From positions 11,666,580 to 11,730,579 of the forward strand of contig OY783198.1 of the NCBI GenBank assembly GCA_963678675.1: DNA of 64,000 bases, in the 5' to 3' direction. This stretch comes from Xiphydria camelus. Taxonomy: Eukaryota; Arthropoda; Insecta; Hymenoptera; Xiphydriidae. Positions 21,641 through 33,027 of this stretch are shown here, in pieces. Below the pieces are notes generated by a model, which worked only from the letters and a program-made list of their open reading frames with translations, was not told where the DNA came from and searched no databases. The first letter of the stretch is position 1, and every line of letters begins with the position of its first letter. A program made the position numbers and the translations under genes.

Positions 21641-21790
21641 ATGGTGCGAAAGTACCCAAGAACCCCTGAATCCAGGTCCTACCAGGATTATACCAAAGAA
21701 AATGTCGAGAAAGCCATCGAGGCGGTTAGGGCGGGAATGTCGAAGAAAATGGCCACGGAAACCTATCGGGTACCTCGCACTACGCCCTAA
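21641..21790 (+). pseudogene. pogo-like transposase, N-terminal remnant
   Basis: The ATG at 21641 opens 49 codons: MVRKYPRTPESRSY, then an acidic/aliphatic helix region (ENVEKAIEAVRAG), then KMATETYRVPRTT. This is the N-terminal helix-turn-helix (psq/CENP-B type) of pogo/Tigger transposases, which binds the element's ends. The frame stops at 21788 where the family would continue with the second half of the DNA-binding region. The catalytic domain is not found in P1. Confidence 0.8.
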
Positions 21791-21902
21791 ATCTATATCG
21801 CCCTATTTTTTTTAAGTTTTAAGTATTTTAAGTACTAATTTCATCGAAATTCTCTCGAGGGTGACCAAGTTACCGCAACTCCGGGGCAACTTGGTCTCCA
21901 CA

Positions 21903-24900
21903 TACAGGGTGTCCGTAAAGTATGGAAACGGTTGAATATCTCGAAAAGTACGCTTCAGAACCAATGATACCAAGATTGATCCCACACCCCAACCCCTGTA
22001 GGTGGGGCAGGGGGAAGCTTCAAAATCTTAAATAGGAACCCCCACTTTTGATTGCATATTCGCATTCTACATTAAAAACTACATAACTTTTATTTGAAAC
22101 ATTTTTTTCGATTCGTGGCAGATGGCGCTATAATCGACGAAATTCAATTTTTTCGGTTTTTGCAATTGAGAGTCGATTTATTCGATTCTGCAATACAATT
22201 GCGATAGAAATTTACATTTTTTATTCTCATACTTGATATTTTTGTTAAAAATTTAATTTAGTTTTGCAAATTTGAAGTGCAGATGCGTTCCGTACCTGGA
22301 ATTCCCCCGGCGGAGGGTATATTCCGGGAATCGTAGCTAGCGAGAGCCAGCGACAGCCAGACCTTCGTTATTTTATAAAGGCTGAAAGTTTCTCAGTGTA
22401 TGTCCCTAATAGAGGTAAGAACGATCCCCGAATATGAAGTTTGGATCATGGTGGCTTTGGCAGGTAACAGGTGGCAAAGGTGTAAAAAAATGGACCTTAC
22501 TTTCGTTAAAGTATAAAGCTCAGTTTTTATATATTTTATTTGGAATAATATCAGAAATCACGTCGTCCATTGCCAGACACTTAGTATGGTTCCAACCCCC
22601 TGCCAGACACCCTTAAACTATAATACATTGTAATTATACTTTCGTCATAGTATAAAAGCTAAATTTTATATATGTTATTTAGGGAACTATCAAAAGATGT
22701 TTCCTCAGTAGCCAGACAGTTTCGATTTTTCCTACATCTTGCCAGACACATTGAAAGTCTGCCGTAGGCTAGTATAGGTGCGAGCGCGAGGCACTATATA
22801 TATACAAGCGGGTGCGAGTGAAATAGCGAGTCCGGTCTATTGCGATCTTTTGTTGCGCATCTTTCATTTACTCAGTATCATGTGTTGAACGGTGTTTTTT
22901 GGATTTATCGGAAAATTTAATTGAAGACACATGTGGATAAAGGTGTCATGTAACATTTATTTTGCCACGGAGTGGAGTAGTAGTGACGAAGATAATGAAG
23001 ATATCGACGACAACGATGAAAATCATTAAATATTTCTTTGAATCCAGTAATACATATTTGAAATCATATCAAAACATTATTGATTAATTTATTAAATTTT
23101 TGTTGCGTTGATTTATTGACATGAAAATTCTACTGAATCATTTTTTGAAAATTTATTTCTTAGTCATAAATAATTCTATATAATTACATTTTCCGATAAA
23201 TCCAAAAAACACTGTTCAACACATGATACTGAGTAAATGAAAAATGCGCAACAAAAGATCGCAATAGACCGAACTCACTATTTCACTCGCACCCGCTTGC
23301 ATATATAGTTCCTCGCGCTCGCACCTACGGCAGATTTTCAATGTGTCTGGCAAGATGTAGGAACCATCAAAACTGTCTGGCTACTGAGGAAACATCTTTT
23401 GATAGTTCTCCAAATAACATATATAAAATTTAGCTTTTATACTATGACGAAAGTATAATTACAATTTATTATAGTTTAAGGGTGTCTGGCAGGAGGTTGG
23501 AACCATACTAAGTATCTAGCAATGGACGACATGATTTCTAATATTAATCCGAATAAAATATATAAAAACTGAGCTTTATACTTTAACGAAGTTGAGGTCC
23601 ATTTTTTTACACCTTTGCCACCTGTTACTTGCCAAAGTTACCATGATCCAAACTTCATAGTCGGAGATCGGTCTTACCTCTATTGGGGACATACACTGAG
23701 AAACTTTCAGCCTTTATAAAATAACGAAGGTCTAGCTGTCGCTGGCTCTTGGGCTTGAAAATCATGAAATATTTCTTTAAATCCAGTAATCATATCAAAA
23801 CATTATTGATTAATTTATTAAATTTTTGTTGCATTGATTTATTGACATGAAAATTCTACTGAATCATTTTTTGAACATTTATTTTTTAGTCATAAATAAT
23901 TCTATATAATTAAATTTTACCATAAATCCAAAAAACACTGTGGAACATATGATACTGAGTAAATGAAAGATGCGCAACAAAAAAGATCGCAATAGACCGA
24001 ACTCACTATTTCACTCGCACCCGCTTGTATATACATATATAGTGCCTCGCGCTCGCACCTGTACTATACTACGGCAGACTTTCAATGTGTCTGGCAAGAT
24101 GTAGGAACCATCGAAACTGTCTGGCTACTGAGGAAACATCTTTTGATAGTTCCCCAAATAACATGTATAAAATTTAGCTTTTATACTATGACGAAAGTTT
24201 AATTACAATTTATTATAGTTTAAGGATGTCTGGCAGGGGGTTGGAACCATACTAAGTGTCTGGCAATGGACAACGTGATTTCTAATATTATTCCGAATAA
24301 AATATATAAAAACTGAGCTTTATACTTTAACGAAAGTTAGGTCCATTTTTTTACACCTTTGCCACCTGTTACCTGCCAAAGCCACCATGATCCAAACTTC
24401 ATATTCGGGGATCGTTCTTACCTCTATTAGGGACATACACTGAGAAACTTTCAGCCTTTATAAAATAACGAAGGTCTGGCTGTCGCTGGCTCTCGGCCTA
24501 TATTCTTTCATTAGTAGTCCGTTTTAATGATATCCGTTAACCTGAGTACACGTAAACAGGTACCGCTAATTGCCGGGCCTTCCGGACCCTCGAACCTCGA
24601 TGTATTCCGAAAGGGGTTATCCTTGAGTAAAATTAGCTTATTTCCTCTAACGGAACTTAGTGCGTCACGGGGAATTCCAGGTACAGAACGCATCTGCACT
24701 TCAAATTTGCAAAACTAAATTAAATTTTTAACAAAAATATCAAGTATGAGAATAAAAAATGTAAATTTCTATCGCAATTGTATTGCAGAATCGAATAAAT
24801 CGACTCTCAATTGCAAAACCCGAAAAATTGAATTTCGTCGATTATAGCGCAATCTGCCATGAATCGAAAAAAATGTTTCAATAAAAGTTATGTAGTTTTT

Positions 24901-25115
24901 AATGTAGAATGCGAATATGCAATCAAAAGTGGGGGTTCCTATTTAAGATTTTGAAGCTTCCCCCTGTCCCACCCACAGGGGTTGGGGTGTGGGATCAATC
25001 TTGGTATCATTTGATAGTTTTTTAAAAAATATCGGATAAGTATTTTTTCGTTTCCCGTTCTGAAACGTACTTTTCGAGATATTCAACCGTTTCCATACTT
25101 TACGGACACCCTGTA
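21903..25115. mobile_element. TA-flanked inverted-repeat element inside P1
   Basis: Ends TACAGGGTGTCCGTAAAG and its complement ending at 25115. Outer arms are about 390-420 bp (21903-22290 and 24690-25115). The interior (22330-24490) is itself made of inverted and tandem copies of other repeats. The ends resemble other TACAGGGTG elements here (4362, 27198, 62525), consistent with a Tc1/mariner-type MITE. No transposase fragment was found inside. Confidence 0.8.
22333..24490. repeat. three copies of a repeat module, one inverted
   Basis: A module containing CCTGCCAGACACCC-type strings and AGCCAGCGACAGCCAGACC occurs at about 22333-22860 on plus and twice on minus, at about 23180-23755 and 23930-24490. 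The two minus copies are part of a tandem duplication of about 730 bp (23030-23755 and 23760-24490). Together this gives inverted-then-tandem triplication. Confidence 0.75.
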
Positions 25116-25309
25116 TATATATATATTCTTATACAAAGCCTACAACTGACCTTTTCTAAGCTGTAAATGATTCCTTATGTTTATGTTGGTCTGTAAAAAA
25201 AATGTTGAGCCCAATTCTATCAAACGTAAAAGAAAAATTTCGATTTAAATCAAAAAAGGGTGACCAAGTAGCCCCAGATTACGGTAGCTGTTCGTCATTT
25301 TCGCGCACT

Positions 25310-25428
25310 TTAAATGCACTTCTGTTTTGCATCCAATGCATGCAAACAGATGAGGCTAAAGTTCTCATCTTCATCCGAAGAGGGCTTTTTCTGCACTTTT
25401 TTGGGTGGACGACCTCGTTTTGCTGATG
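25310..25428 (-). pseudogene. pogo-like transposase, C-terminal tail fragment
   Basis: On the minus strand, about 40 codons read KRGRPPKKVQKKPSSDEDE followed by NFSLICLHALDAKQKCI and a stop at 25310. Basic RGRPPKK followed by an acidic stretch and a Cys-containing tail is usual at the C-terminus of pogo-like transposases. A stop lies just upstream and a shifted frame with PKKRAE precedes it, so it is decayed. Attribution to element P2 is inferred from the nesting. Confidence 0.5.
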
Positions 25429-25719
25429 TTTTTTAGTGGACTTCGTTGGGGTTTATTCTGCGCGTTTTTTAGGCGTCTTCGAAACATCTCGCTTTTCTTG
25501 TTTCTTGCGCATTGTGGAGAGGCTCTCTGGCGAAGTCAGAACTGTGCTGTTCATGGGGCGACGTCCTTGTTTCAATTTTTTGCTGGTATGGCATGCGGAC
25601 TCCACTGCTTTATAAAATCATATTTCACTTTCTTAACTTTTCGTAGCATCAACAAATGACAAGGCGTTGCTATTATCCTGAAAAGAAAAAAAATCACGGT
25701 GGGCCCCAACCCAAGAAGT

Positions 25720-26080
25720 TTCCGGCTTTAAGATCATTTTCGGAGTAACTCCCGTACTTTCTATGGGGGGGCGCGAGTTAAACTCGCTAACCCTCCTTTA
25801 CGTTAATAATACCCGCGTGGTCCGCAAGAGAAACGACCTAGCACACGAGTAAGACCCATGTTTGGCATAGATTAGCGAGTAAAACCTACCTCCTCTTTAT
25901 CGGCTTTACGATCTTTTTTCGAGTAACGCCCGTACTTCCTATGAAAGTACGAGTAAAACTCGCTCACCCTCCTCTACGTGAGTAATACCCGCGTGGGGCT
26001 GCGTGAGGACTAACTGCGAGTGACACCCACGACTTCTCACGGTGGTACAGCTCTTAATTACGAGTGATACCCGAGGCCCT
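25720..26080. repeat. degenerate direct repeats
   Basis: The sequence at about 25730-25870 and at 25905-26060 shares GAGTAACKCCCGTACTT and TAATACCCGCGTGG-like strings in the same order, indicating an old tandem duplication of about 180 bp. No coding signal. Confidence 0.6.
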
Positions 26081-26384
26081 TGACAGATGAGTTCGAACAC
26101 CTCAACTGATTGTCGCGATACTCCATATAAGTAATTTGATTATCAAGAGACACGGTAGTGTCTTGCGGCATGTTCGTTCAAGTATTTCCGTTCATAAAGC
26201 GGGCACCCGTGTCTCTTTACACCTTAAATGTCTGCCTGTCTGTGTGCGCCCCTTTCACCCCTCAATTTTTACATCGAATTTTCTCAATAAATATATGTTT
26301 ATAACCAAAACTATGCTTAGTTACACCATATAAATTGATTATTCCCTATTGATAGAGACCAGGATAAATTTTATAAGTTACATA

Positions 26385-27122
26385 TTAAGGGGGGAAATGC
26401 AATTTGACCGAACAAAAAATCGATTTTTTAAAGAATTATTTTTTTCAAGTTTTTATTTTATTAATACCAAACTGCACACATATTTGGTTGACATTGAAGC
26501 GTTAAAAAACATGTTTTATTTTAATATTTTAAACAAAATGGCGGCTGTACAGTGGCTCAAACATGATGCATGGAAATCAATTGTGCGGATACTGGACGCC
26601 GCAATTTTAATCTGTAACAGACCAACCAAAAAAATATTCATAAAAAAGGGTTACAGTCAGTCGATAAACTATCAATAAGTTAGAAAAAAATTTTTTTTTG
26701 ACAATTGGCACAACTTTTTCGAAGAAACAAAACAAAATCTAAAATTTTTGGTCATTTTTGCAATAACTATTGAGTTTTGCAAAATAAAATTTATGATTTT
26801 TTTAGTTTAACTAGAAGCTAATGTCATAAAGAAGAAATCTTAAAAGTTTGAGCCAGATCGATTGAACCGTTTTTGAGTTATAATCCGCATAAACATCGAA
26901 AATGCTGTTTCGAGAAAAACGCGACTCGACCCCTCAGTCGACTACCTCAATATACCTGCTACGCACGAAAGGCGTCTCCGGACAATAACGAAAACGAACA
27001 AAAGGACTTCGAATTTCAAAATGGGAGTTTCAGGAGCGTATTCTACGGGAAATTTCTTAACTTTTAAAGCAAAAATATAAAAATCGATTTTTTGGTCGGT
27101 ATAATTGCATTTCCCCCCTTAA
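26385..27122. mobile_element. TTAA-flanked MITE 1
   Basis: TTAA duplications at 26385-26388 and 27119-27122 flank ends GGGGGGAAATGCAATT and the complement. The inverted repeat then includes AAAAAATCGATTTTT. The inside has GTTTCGAGAAAAACGCG, also found in TTAA element 3. A TTAA target is typical of piggyBac and Kolobok; no transposase is present. Confidence 0.75.
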
Positions 27123-27273
27123 CAGAGATTCATCCTTAGTAATGCGAAGCCACGCCCCTCGCTCCTAAAAATTGAGAATTTTATTTCTCGGCCAATATAC
27201 AGGGTAACTGGTACCGTGACGTATTCCTTTTTTTTTGAAGAGGTGTTAGTAGAGACAATTTCCAGTCGATTAA

Positions 27274-27985
27274 GGGGAGTCAGCACCCTTGACGCGCTAA
27301 AAAGAGGTGAAATTTCAAACTTAAATAGAAAAAAAAGTAATCGATGGATTGATTTGTAACTTTGACAGTTTATTAACATCGCTTTGACAAGTAAAAATAA
27401 ATTTCCTGGATGAAATCCGCCGAGTAGTTCCTGAGTTATAAGCATTTGTTTCGAGTCTTCTTTTTTCAAAGTACCCAATTGGCGTACAGTGTAGCGTCCA
27501 CAGCTTTCATCTGAAACACACAAACCAAGATTTTTGTCAATTTTAAGGGTTTTGGTTGGAAGTTGGTAGAGCTCGATTTTTGAAAAAAAAATGTTTACCA
27601 ACATTTTTAAAAATTTTTTCGACAAAAAAATTTAACTTTTTTTTCTTCTGTTATAAAAAAACAATAACTTTTTTTTTTAATTCCGGCTCTACCAACTTCC
27701 AACAAAAACCCTTAAAATTAAAAAAAAATCTTGGTTTGTGTGTTTCAGACGAAAGCTGTGGACGCTACACTGTACGCCAATTGGGTACTTTGAAAAAAGA
27801 AGACTCGAAACAAATGCTTATAACTCAGGAACTACTCGGCGGATTTCATCCAGGAAATTTATTTTTACTTGTCAAAGCAATGTTAATAAACTGTCAAAGT
27901 TACAAATCAATCCATCGATTACTTTTTTTTCTATTTAAGTTTGAAATTTCACCTCTTTTTAGCGCGTCAAGGGTGCTGACTCCCC
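27274..27985. mobile_element. TTAA-flanked fold-back MITE 2
   Basis: TTAA at 27270-27273 and 27986-27989; ends GGGGAGTCAGCACCCTTG and complement. Arms of about 280 bp are nearly identical in mirror image. The two longest frames here (168 and 153 codons) are mirror images of the same arm and are not taken as genes. Confidence 0.85.
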
Positions 27986-28091
27986 TTAAACCACAATATC
28001 CACAATCCACTTGTTGATAGTGTTAGAAAGGCTACAACGGTAGGGAACAACAAGGGCACGCGATGCACACGCGTAGGAATATAGAACCGAC

Positions 28092-28245
28092 TGGGGGGCC
28101 TTTCTCGAGTCACTCGCAAAGTTACGTATACGCATCTTAGCCAATAGACCAATCAGGATCAAGTATTCCGTTGTAGTGGGGGTTCTGATTGGTCTACCCG
28201 CGAAGAAACGTATACGTTTCTCTTGCGAGTGACTCGACAAAGGGG
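28092..28245. repeat. short palindrome
   Basis: Arms containing CGAGTCACTCGCAA and CCAATCAGG with their complements, around a 35-bp loop. Could be a separate MITE or part of the host element's interior. Confidence 0.65.
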
Positions 28246-29664
28246 GCCCTGACTGGTAGGTGCAGCGGCCGCGACTAGAAGGAGGGCGCTGCGTCGCCGT
28301 GGCGGTGTAGGGAAATCGGCCCCTATGGTAAGGCAGTGGCGGCCCCGCGCACTACATCCGATCGTACTGAATCGCCTCGCGCACGATGCTCGATTCCGGT
28401 CGTGCTTCAATAGATAGTTTTCGAGATATTTTAATTTTTGTGTTTTCTTAGAAATGGACTACCTTTTACTACTAATTGTAAAATAAAAAAAAAGGATAAT
28501 TTTGTTTTTGTAATTTTTTTGCCTCTACCGTTAATACACATATAGTTTATGTTATGTAACAAAAATTATGTTAAATAGTTTAATATGACAAAAATACAGC
28601 AGCTAAAACCTGCAACGGTTGTTAGAAACTTTAACCCAATTGTAGATTCACCAGGATTTATTTAAAAAATTGGTGAATACATTAAACGTACAAATTATTT
28701 TAAAAACTTCTCTGCTTCATCACCTTTCAAATGAGGTACAAAGTTTTAAGAAGTTTCCTGTTACTTCCAGGAATAATACAAAAATAGCTCAGCAGGTAGG
28801 CTATCTTAAGCTCTAAGTTAGAAGATAAGAATTAGAAAAGTTTCTACCTGATTTTAGGACCTGTTATTCAACCGACATAATTTGTTTCTCCTTCGGGAAG
28901 CTTCGTAATTACCTCGATTTATCCCTTGCTACTTGCCTTTAACCTTTAGAGCCCGGGATGGTCGAGGTATCGATCAGCGGATGATGAATTCCAGATATTT
29001 ATCAAAATTTTAAGATTATGGCCCGAAACTTGGTATTCGGAGATTTTCGGGGGTAGTCATTACGACGCTGATCTTAAAATCGGTCTATTCTCAAATCCAA
29101 GATGGCGAATGCAATATGACGGATGACGAAATACAGACATTTGGCGGACGATGAATTCCAGAAATTTTTAGAATTTGAAGAACCGGCAATCTTTGGTTCC
29201 TCTGTGTAACTATTCAGAATGAGTTTGGCACTTGGCATCTGTATAAGATATAGGCAATTGTATGTAGAATATGTGCACCTTAATATTCTCAAAATTAAGA
29301 ATATTGGCACTTAGCATGTTTGAACCGGATACCCCTCAATTGGGTTAAAGTTTCTAACAACCGTTGCAGGTTTTAGCTGCTGTATTTTTGTCATAGGTAT
29401 CAAACTATTTAACATAATTTTTGTTACATAACATGAACTAGTGTGTATTAACGGAAGAGGCAAAAAAAATTTCAAAAACAAAATTATCCTTTTTTTATTT
29501 TACAATTAGTAGTAAAAGGTAGTCCATTTCTAAGAAAACACAAAAATTAAAATATCTCGAAAACTCAACAAGTGGATTATGCATATTGTGGTTCAATCGA
29601 CTGCAAATTGTCGCTACTAACACCTCTTCAAAAAGGAATACGTCGCGGTACCAGTCACCCTGTA

Positions 29665-30092
29665 TACCGCATGTCCGAGCCCAAACCGCTTAAGCGCCGA
29701 TACCTATGGTCGATAACTTGACATTTGTTTTCGGCAGTGTTTGCCGACGGTTGAAAATTTGATAGTTAGAGATGGCTTGAGAAGAGTGCGCTGTGTGTAC
29801 TGCGTGAGAGCGAAAAGTGTCAAACGTCTGATTTCCCGATAGCTGTCAATTCGGGAGATCGAAGTGTTTCGTCTATTATTCAATACTTCGATCTCTCGAA
29901 TTGACAGCTATCGAGAAATCAGACCTTTTTGACACTTTTTGCTCTCACGCAATACACACAGCGCACTCTTCTCAAGCCACCTCTAACTATCAAATTTTCA
30001 ACCGTCGGCAAACACTGCCGAAAACAAATTTCAAGTTATCGGTCATAGGTATCGGCGCTTGAGCGGTTTGGGCTCGGACATGCTGTATAAGT
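29665..30092. mobile_element. palindrome built on the repeat A core
   Basis: Arms of about 205 bp are complementary (from ATGTCCGAGCCCAAACCGCT inward), centred near 29876. The inner arm includes the family A core string TCCCGATAGCTGTCAATTCG, also present at 4115-4160 and 12520-12590, here in both orientations. Confidence 0.8.
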
Positions 30093-30303
30093 CAAAATGT
30101 CACAAAAATTCCGGCTATCTTCGGCGAAGTTCGGTCATGATCGGAAATGTGTACACATATGCGATCAAACACACACACGCGCAATAATCAAATGTGTGAG
30201 ATATATTCCGGCTTTCATCGTCGACTGTTCGGCGATGATCGGAAATGCGCATACAAATGCGACCACACGCATTCACCATCAAATGTATGTGAGAGAATAT
30301 ACA
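30093..30303 (+). repeat. direct repeat, two units of about 105 bp
   Basis: Two adjacent units share GATGATCGGAAATG-type and ATTCCGGCT strings plus CACACAC-rich stretches. Confidence 0.65.
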
Positions 30304-30867
30304 GGGTGAACCAGGTTAAACGTCATTAATTTTGATATATTATAGAACAACAAAAATAAAGTAGACTTTCATAAGAAAATTTTGTTAAAAAATGGTTACT
30401 AACACAGATACAGGGTATCAAAGTTGTGGAAAAAAAATGGTTTTTCATCATAACTTCTAAACTACTGGACCGATTTCCATGAAATTTCGCACACAGACTA
30501 ATGCAGTACACCTCTAAGTAATGCTTAAAATTATTTTAAACATTTTCCAGTGGCGTAGATACTGGGGGCCGTTACCCCCTTTTTCCCCTCCCGATTTTCG
30601 GCGCCACTGAATATTTTACAAAGAAAATTGAATTTTTGGATTTCCTGTTTAATTTAGAAAGAAAAATTACCCTTACAAATTTTTGGCTTATGGCTTCGTT
30701 TTTGAGGTATTTTAATTTATGGGGCTGCAGAGAGGCCAAAACTTATGATTGAACTGTCAAGAAAATACGATGAGAGGCCAAAACTGTTTAAGAAATGTTA
30801 TTACTGACTAGACATAATCAGATATGAAAAAATTAATTAATTAATAAATAATCAAATTAAATATAAA
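30304..30867. other. possible one-sided TACAGGGTG element fragment
   Basis: Begins with TACAGGGTGAACC at about 30301, like ends of TA-flanked elements elsewhere in the window, and has the string CTAAACTACTGGACCGATTT common in such elements. The matching right end is not found. Confidence 0.4.
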
Positions 30868-30925
30868 GACCCCGCACAAACCTTATGGGAACTGGTTCCC
30901 GGTGAATTTGGTTGGGCTTTACATA

Positions 30926-31077
30926 CAGGGTGCGTCACGCAATACATTCAAACGTAGCGGGTTGCATATCGGTTATCCGCCTGGCGCCGTACACAGGCGC
31001 CTGCCCCTGCAGCGGATCGGATGCGTCAACCGATATGTGACCCGCTACGCTGGCGTGTATTGCGTGACGCACCCGAC
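30926..31077. mobile_element. 150-bp palindromic MITE inside the MULE arm
   Basis: Ends CAGGGTGCGTCACGCAATAC and complement, G+C-richer than its surroundings. The right MULE arm (about 34245-34265) is the empty site: there GGGCTTTATATATGTTG runs through without interruption. Flanking ACAT may be the target duplication. Confidence 0.85.
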
Positions 31078-32365
31078 ATGTTGTAGATCTTGATGTTCTG
31101 ATCAAAAGTTATCCTTGCCGCAACAACGAAAAATGGACAGTTTTTGAGTTTCGAGACCTTAAAGTTCATACTTTTTGCTTTCCGTCATACGATCTATTGG
31201 ATCGAAATAATCATGTAAAATCAGGTTTTCTGTGAATTTTGCTAAAAATCACGTATTTTGTAGTTGGTGAGCTAACGATTCAGGTCAGACAAAAAATAAG
31301 CATGGGGGGGGGAGACTTTAAAGTTGCCGCTTTTTACTCGAAACCATACGCTCTTTTTCAGCCAATTCAAGCAGGTATTCAAGATCATGTGCGGTATTGT
31401 GAGCACGTGTTTGCCTCCATATACTTATGCGCGAGTGTGTGCGTGCGTGCATGTGCGTAGATTTTTATTTTTTAATGTCTGATTTTCTTTCTCATTTTTT
31501 CCGTGTATCTATATTATTTTAGCGCACAAATCTTATGGAAACTGCTTCAGTACCTACTAAAATCCTCGCATACTTCACATATATTGTATGTTATGACCTC
31601 TTGATCAAAAGTTACCGTTGCCATAGACTCAAAAAATAGGAGACTTGTAAGTAGTACAACTTGTACTTGCGACCGTGCGCTCTGCTGTATTAAACTAGTC
31701 TTATGGCTCTTAAATCCTGGTGAATATGTCTCACCTCCACGAATATTGCAGGTCATGATCAGCTGTTCAAATGGCACCATAAATGCAAACTCAAAAATGA
31801 AACAGGTTACAAAATTAGAGACTTTAAAGTTGTCGTTTTTTACTTGCGATCTTACGTTCTACTCAATCAATCTCCGGTATGTATGCAACATGGTTCGAAT
31901 CGTATGGACATATTCTTGCCTTGTATGTATTTGTCATATGTATGCGAATGTACATATGTGTACAATGTTACCCGCTCTTTGCGTTGCCCAGGATGAACGA
32001 CGTGGACATATCTGAATTAGAGTAAGATTGTCTGTATTGTTACTGGCGCATATTTCTAATGTGGTTACATTTTGATAAAAGCTTTCTATTCATTATTCAG
32101 CATTTCTATTACTTAATTCGGATTGTATTGTGGTGGTCTATGACCAGCATCTAAAACGGCATGCAGTAGAGAAGTTGAAGGGTAATGAACATTAACGAGC
32201 TATATTATATCGCGGTGATGCTAATTATTAAGGATCGATATTCAGAATTCCGACCATATCGTTTGTCGGAACAGTGATATATGAAAAGCTAATCATGACC
32301 TGCAATATTCGTGCAGGTGAGACATATTCACCAGGATTTAAGAGCCATAAGACTCGTTTAAGGAG

Positions 32366-32382
32366 GGGGGGGGGGGGGGGGG
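32366..32382. repeat. poly-G tract
   Basis: About 17 consecutive G; a poly-C tract of about 14 at 33623-33637 is at the mirrored position in the right arm region. Confidence 0.9.
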
Positions 32383-32496
32383 GTACTGTTTGTAAACTAT
32401 TTTTTTTCATTTTTTTAAATTTCATTTGATGAATGTACAGCATCTGAAGAATGTTGTACTAAATTTTTAGAGCATTTGGAGTAAAACTTAGGAAGA

Positions 32497-33027
32497 GATA
32501 TAGCGATTGAAATCAACGACTCTTGGTGCGAATGGCAGAAAGCTGCAGCAGCAAATGAATTGAGGATATTCAAACACAGTTATACTGCACTTCCTAGTGA
32601 TGTTCTCAGTGCTATCAAACCTATCTACGAGGACTTAAGTAAGGATGCTCTTCTGCAGCGATGTCTCGGCGGATTTACCCAGAATAACAATGAAAGTTTG
32701 AACCAACTAATCTGGAAAATTTCGCCGAAATTACTGAGTGGTACCGTGGTTTTGGTCGAAATTGCAGCGAATGTAGCAGCGTGTACATTTAATGAAGGAT
32801 GTTTTGCTCTGCTAATTATGATGGAAGAGATGCAAATCAAATCTGGACCAAGCGCTCACGCATGGGCGCGCTCAGTTGACAACTTACGCATAAGCCGAGC
32901 GGATGAAGAAGCTGAAAAGGAAACCAAAGAAGGTCGAGTTCGCCGAAGACAAGAGCAAAAAGATGCCTTGGACATCCTAAATGAAAGTGCTTCACTCTAC
33001 GGACCTGGCATCGACGATTCTGTGTAA
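32497..33027 (+). pseudogene. Mutator-like transposase, C-terminal part
   Basis: About 176 open codons with no start of their own: DSWCEWQKAA, then SAIKPIYEDLS, then GGFTQNNNESLNQLIWK, then FNEGCFALLIMMEEMQIKSGP, and the tail LYGPGIDD. Alignment by eye with the copy at 1880-2367 is continuous. The Glu of NNNES (about 32690-32692) would be the catalytic acid; both catalytic Asp regions are missing, being replaced upstream by arm sequence and the poly-G tract. A GTAAGT at the coding end and CAG at about 33395 may be a last intron. Confidence 0.75.

Larger units (their letters stand above)
21505..25286 (+). mobile_element. pogo-like element P1 with nested insertion
   Basis: Ends TACCGTAATCTGGGGCTACT at 21505 and its complement ending at 25286, with TA at both outer edges. 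The left subterminal part has a second GGGGTAACTTGGTCACC motif at 21535, and two more occur at about 21860-21900. Just inside the left end is the start of a pogo-type transposase (21641-21790). Almost all the rest is the inverted-repeat element at 21903-25115, which interrupts it. Confidence 0.8.
21287..25690 (-). mobile_element. pogo-like element P2, 3' end, split by element P1
   Basis: A pogo-type terminus, TACCGTCAAGGTTGGCCC, begins at 21287. A matching transposase tail on the minus strand ends at 25310, on the far side of the P1 element (21505-25286). Removing P1 and one TA would join tail and terminus in the order stop codon, about 240 bases, terminus, as expected for a pogo element. The P2 5' end is not found; the right limit is uncertain. 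Confidence 0.5.
27198..29664. mobile_element. TA-flanked inverted-repeat element with nested insert
   Basis: Ends TACAGGGTAACTGGTACCG and its complement with flanking TA, outer arms of about 75 bp (through ACACCTCTTCAAAAA). A second, longer pair of arms lies at 28425-28645 and 29330-29575. It contains the TTAA element at 27274-27985 and a palindrome at 28092-28245. No transposase motif seen. Confidence 0.75.

Noticed and set aside
27119..28017. Two frames of 168 and 153 codons with nearly the same protein
   Set aside because: They are the two mirror-image arms of a TTAA-flanked MITE; no domain is recognisable and the shared protein reflects the inverted repeat.
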